In this document: piece after piece, positions 5,670-6,154 of the stretch
Layout of the letters: every line of letters starts with the position of its first letter
How positions within the stretch are numbered: position 1 is the stretch's first letter
Source: an uncultured Desulfobacterium sp.
Lineage (GTDB): Bacteria; Desulfobacterota; Desulfobacteria; Desulfobacterales; Desulfobacteraceae
Length of the DNA stretch: 6,154 bases
NCBI GenBank assembly: GCA_937124525.1
Contig: CAKZLA010000343.1
Coordinates: forward strand, 1-6,154
Direction of reading: 5' to 3'
The notes under the pieces: model-generated
Database searches by the model: none
The model's input: the letters and a program-made list of their open reading frames with translations, nothing else
Told to the model about the DNA's origin: nothing
Made by a program: the position numbers and the translations under genes

Positions 5670-5759
5670 GGCATGCATGGGGCAATTGCATTACAATTTT
5701 TTCATGAAATGATGAAATAGTGGATTTTGATATTTTTTATTTTTACCATAAATAAAGTA

Positions 5760-5786
5760 TTGACTTTTGAAAATTCGAACTATAAA
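5760..5786 (+). promoter_or_regulatory. Promoter-like sequence, plus strand
   Basis: TTGACT (5760-5765) and TATAAA (5781-5786) resemble sigma-70 boxes, but the spacer is 15 bases, shorter than the usual 17. It would drive transcription away from AOR, toward the right edge. The flanking DNA is AT-rich, so a chance match is quite possible. Confidence 0.25.
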
Positions 5787-5988
5787 AAACCACAACGTAC
5801 AAATATTTTGCATTATAGGAGAGAAAAACGGATCTGTAAAGCCCATGGATGTAAAAAAAAATATGTGTTTTTAAAGGAAATTTAGCTATGTGATTTGGGG
5901 AGCCTGAGAAAATAAATACTATTTCTTGTTATTTTTGGTTACTTATGAGGGGAATGGTGGGAGTTCTTTCACAGGATAAAGTTGTTCA

Positions 5989-6048
5989 ATGGGTGAAACT
6001 GTGCTAAATGAACACATTGCAATGCTGAAAAAAATGGGCTTTGCTTAA
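5989..6048 (+). CDS. Possible very small peptide or gene remnant
   Basis: A 19-codon frame reads MGETVLNEHIAMLKKMGFA and ends in TAA. It overlaps, in another frame, the end of a 20-codon frame (5945-6007) that reads MRGMVGVLSQDKVVQWVKLC. Both have a protein-like composition, which suggests a real small peptide or the frameshifted remains of a longer gene. No well-placed ribosome site is seen: AGGA at 5973-5976 is 12 bases away. I do not recognise it. Confidence 0.12.
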   Translation: MGETVLNEHIAMLKKMGFA

Positions 6049-6137
6049 TTTCTTTTTTTATATGAAACTCCGTCCAATGGTTTGTAATAACTGGATTTTC
6101 TATATTTGTTGTGGGCAAGCCAAACCCCCAATAAGGT

Positions 6138-6150
6138 CCGCCCGTGGCGG
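6138..6150. terminator. GC-rich hairpin at the right edge, possible terminator
   Basis: CCGCC (6138-6142) pairs with GGCGG (6146-6150) around CGT, and TTAT follows before the window ends. It stands out from the AT-rich surroundings and could be the start of an intrinsic terminator. The following bases are cut off, so neither the T-run nor the strand can be judged. Confidence 0.3.
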
Positions 6151-6154
6151 TTAT

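Larger units (their letters stand above)
5592..6154. other. Upstream region of the AOR gene, no convincing gene
   Basis: These 563 bases hold the AOR leader (ribosome site, competing stems, a 14-bp palindrome) and an AT-rich stretch. A second palindrome TTTCATGAAA lies at 5700-5709. On the plus strand there is a promoter-like pair (5760-5786) and an AGGAGAG (5817-5823) with no usable start codon at the right distance; the ATG at 5844 gives only nine codons. Two overlapping short frames occur at 5945-6007 and 5989-6048. I found no tRNA-Pyl or CRISPR here. A T-rich run at 6049-6060 and a GC-rich hairpin at the right edge are noted separately. Confidence 0.5.

Noticed and set aside
5817..5852. 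AGGAGAG followed by ATG at 5844 as a gene start
   Set aside because: The spacer is too long (20 bases) and the frame closes after nine codons.

Overview
This window carries part of a bacterial pyrrolysine (Pyl) system. Three plus-strand genes are pylC (226-1368), pylD (1749-2588) and pylSc (2886-3773), the catalytic half of a split pyrrolysyl-tRNA synthetase. They are followed by a convergent minus-strand gene for a tungsten-type aldehyde:ferredoxin oxidoreductase (AOR, 3864-5591). The synthetase lacks the N-terminal tRNA-binding domain that is fused in Methanosarcina, so the host is a bacterium. Split PylS together with an AOR fits an anaerobic sulfate reducer of the Desulfobacterota (Desulfobacteraceae-like). 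That host assignment is inference.

Layout: 1-225 is a leader with an inverted repeat before pylC. A 380-bp gap with two foldable elements separates pylC from pylD. A 297-bp AT-rich gap with a perfect 18-bp palindrome separates pylD from pylSc. A 90-bp gap with two inverted repeats separates the convergent pylSc and AOR genes. The last 563 bp (5592-6154) hold the AOR leader and upstream region, with a possible RNA switch, a 14-bp palindrome and no convincing gene.

How the genes work together: PylC joins 3-methyl-D-ornithine to the side-chain amine of L-lysine, and PylD oxidises the product, which cyclises to pyrrolysine. PylSc then charges tRNA-Pyl, but in bacteria it needs the separate tRNA-binding protein PylSn. 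The other required parts, pylB (3-methylornithine synthase), pylSn and pylT (amber suppressor tRNA), are not visible here, nor is any Pyl-containing methylamine methyltransferase. They must lie outside the window if the pathway works. All four genes end in TAA, as might be expected where UAG is a sense codon, though four genes prove little.

The most unusual features are the loose, leader-rich arrangement of the pyl genes, with 380- and 297-bp gaps instead of a tight operon, and the folded or palindromic elements in every gap. The protein families themselves are known.
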